IMG/VR virus record: IMGVR_UViG_3300036852_000116
Coordinates: 1 to 55,340 of that record
Length of the DNA stretch: 55,340 nt
Source: a virus
Strand: one strand, 5' to 3'
Position numbers and translations under genes: made by a program. The notes under the pieces are model-generated. The model was not told where the DNA came from. It made no database searches and saw nothing but the letters and a program-made list of their open reading frames with translations. Positions 54,540 through 55,340 of this stretch are shown piece after piece (position 1 is the stretch's first letter; every line of letters begins with the position of its first letter).

Positions 54540-55340
54540 ATGGAACATGCTCTCCTTGACAATCCGATGGGCTTCGCGCCCGGTAAGCGCAATCGTCTAT
54601 ACGATGCGTATATCGATGCGAGGGAAGCAGTCGAGAGTGGAGACTTCGAGGAAGATAGCCAGGAAGCGATGTCTGTGTCGGATTTCCCGACATACATCGG
54701 GGTTTTCCTCCGACATCGATTTATTGAGAAGTTTGAAGAGATCCAGGGTGCTTGGCCTCAGTATTCTTTCGAGTTCGACGTTGAGGACTTTGAGGATTAC
54801 GAGTGGAGCACTTGGGGCCGGTTCCCGGACATCCCCGAGCGATCTCCTAACGGTCCATACGAGCAGCTTGCAGTTAAGGAGCTGCCTGGTGGGCTAGTCA
54901 ACATCCGCGAGTTCGGTGCTGGGTTCGCACTTACCCGGCGTCTGATCCTCTCGGATCGTCTGAACAAGATCTCTCAGCTCCCGGATGACTTCGCAGACGC
55001 CCTCGCGCGTACGATGTCGAAGGAAGCGGCGATCAACAAGTTCCAGGCGAATCCGACGATGTGGGACGGCAATGCGCTGTTCTCAGCCGCACACGGTAAT
55101 ATCGGTTCTACAGCTCTGACTGCGAATGAGGCTGGAATGAACGCCCTCATCGCAGCTGAGCAGGCTTTGGATGATCAGGAGGATGACGAGGGTTATCCGA
55201 TTACGATTCCTGGTCGTGAACGAACTCTGATCTACCCGGTCGAGCTGAAATGGATCGTTGGAGTTCTGAACGAGCATGAGCAGATTCCCAATACGGGAAA
55301 TACTCTCATGATCCCCAACCAGGTCCGTGGTCGTTATCAG
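54540..55340 (+). CDS. Major capsid protein (partial, 3' end outside window)
   Basis: 267 codons to the window edge, no stop. AGGAGAAG precedes ATG. Pattern of an HK97-fold capsid of the Mu gpT-like group: N-terminal helices, REFGAGFALTRRLILSDRLN, ALARTMSKEAAINKFQ, ALFSAAHGNIGS and EGYPITIPGRERTLIYPVEL, where the LFSAAHGN...LTxxxL and P..L..P motifs stand out. It should be followed by the repeat-rich gene at the left end of the window if the genome is permuted. Confidence 0.88.
   Translation, partial: MEHALLDNPMGFAPGKRNRLYDAYIDAREAVESGDFEEDSQEAMSVSDFPTYIGVFLRHRFIEKFEEIQGAWPQYSFEFDVEDFEDYEWSTWGRFPDIPERSPNGPYEQLAVKELPGGLVNIREFGAGFALTRRLILSDRLNKISQLPDDFADALARTMSKEAAINKFQANPTMWDGNALFSAAHGNIGSTALTANEAGMNALIAAEQALDDQEDDEGYPITIPGRERTLIYPVELKWIVGVLNEHEQIPNTGNTLMIPNQVRGRYQ

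Noticed and set aside
1-55340. CRISPR array, integrase or attachment site
   Set aside because: No regular direct repeats with spacers and no tyrosine or serine recombinase motif were seen on either strand.

Overview
The window is a near-complete genome, or most of one, of a tailed double-stranded DNA bacteriophage. The order of modules is small terminase, large terminase, portal, MuF-like head protein, protease-scaffold, decoration protein, major capsid protein (cut off at the right end), then at the left end a repeat-rich structural protein, head-tail connectors, tail tube, tail assembly chaperones, a 923-residue tape measure protein, tip and fibre proteins, an M23 endopeptidase and a holin-like protein. 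The left end continues where the right end stops, so the sequence looks like a circularly permuted genome opened inside its head genes. A long tape measure and no sheath gene indicate a siphovirus. No integrase, repressor pair or attachment site was recognised, so a lytic lifestyle is likely. The host cannot be named. Consensus sigma-70-type promoters, AGGAG-type ribosome binding sites, one apparently leaderless gene and an M23 lysin would fit a Gram-positive, perhaps actinobacterial host, but this is inference.

Layout. 1-12.9 kb, plus strand: connectors, tail, receptor-binding proteins, lysis. 12.9-24.7 kb, minus strand: recombination and replication (VRR-NUC nuclease, DUF669-like SSB, Sak4-like ATPase, Cas4/AddB-like nuclease, UDG-DNA polymerase I fusion), pyrimidine metabolism (dCMP deaminase, two thymidylate-synthase-superfamily proteins, a dimeric-dUTPase-like protein, a dNMP kinase), an SNF2-type helicase and a SLOG-family protein. 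A divergent promoter pair at 24.75-24.84 kb separates this from a plus-strand early region (24.9-34.5 kb) with an HTH protein, a primase-helicase, ATP-dependent DNA ligase, an oligoribonuclease-like exonuclease, a MazG-like protein and many tiny zinc-binding proteins. A 600-base non-coding block at 34.5-35.05 kb carries a long hairpin and repeated octamers. 35-43 kb is a dense run of very small overlapping genes ending with RuvB and a histone-like acidic-tailed protein. 43.0-45.15 kb is mostly non-coding and repeat-rich, and holds a strikingly GC-rich three-gene cassette. 45.15 kb to the end is the packaging and head operon.

The most interesting system is the pyrimidine module. Its thymidylate-synthase-like protein has local motifs of T4 dCMP hydroxymethylase. 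It sits beside a second divergent TS-like protein, a dCMP deaminase, a dUTPase-like protein, a dNMP kinase and a DNA polymerase with an N-terminal uracil-DNA-glycosylase domain, an architecture known from the hydroxymethyluracil phage SPO1. Together these suggest that this phage replaces or hypermodifies a pyrimidine in its DNA. At least nine near-identical promoters with 17-base spacers show that most of the early and late transcription units are read by the host housekeeping polymerase.
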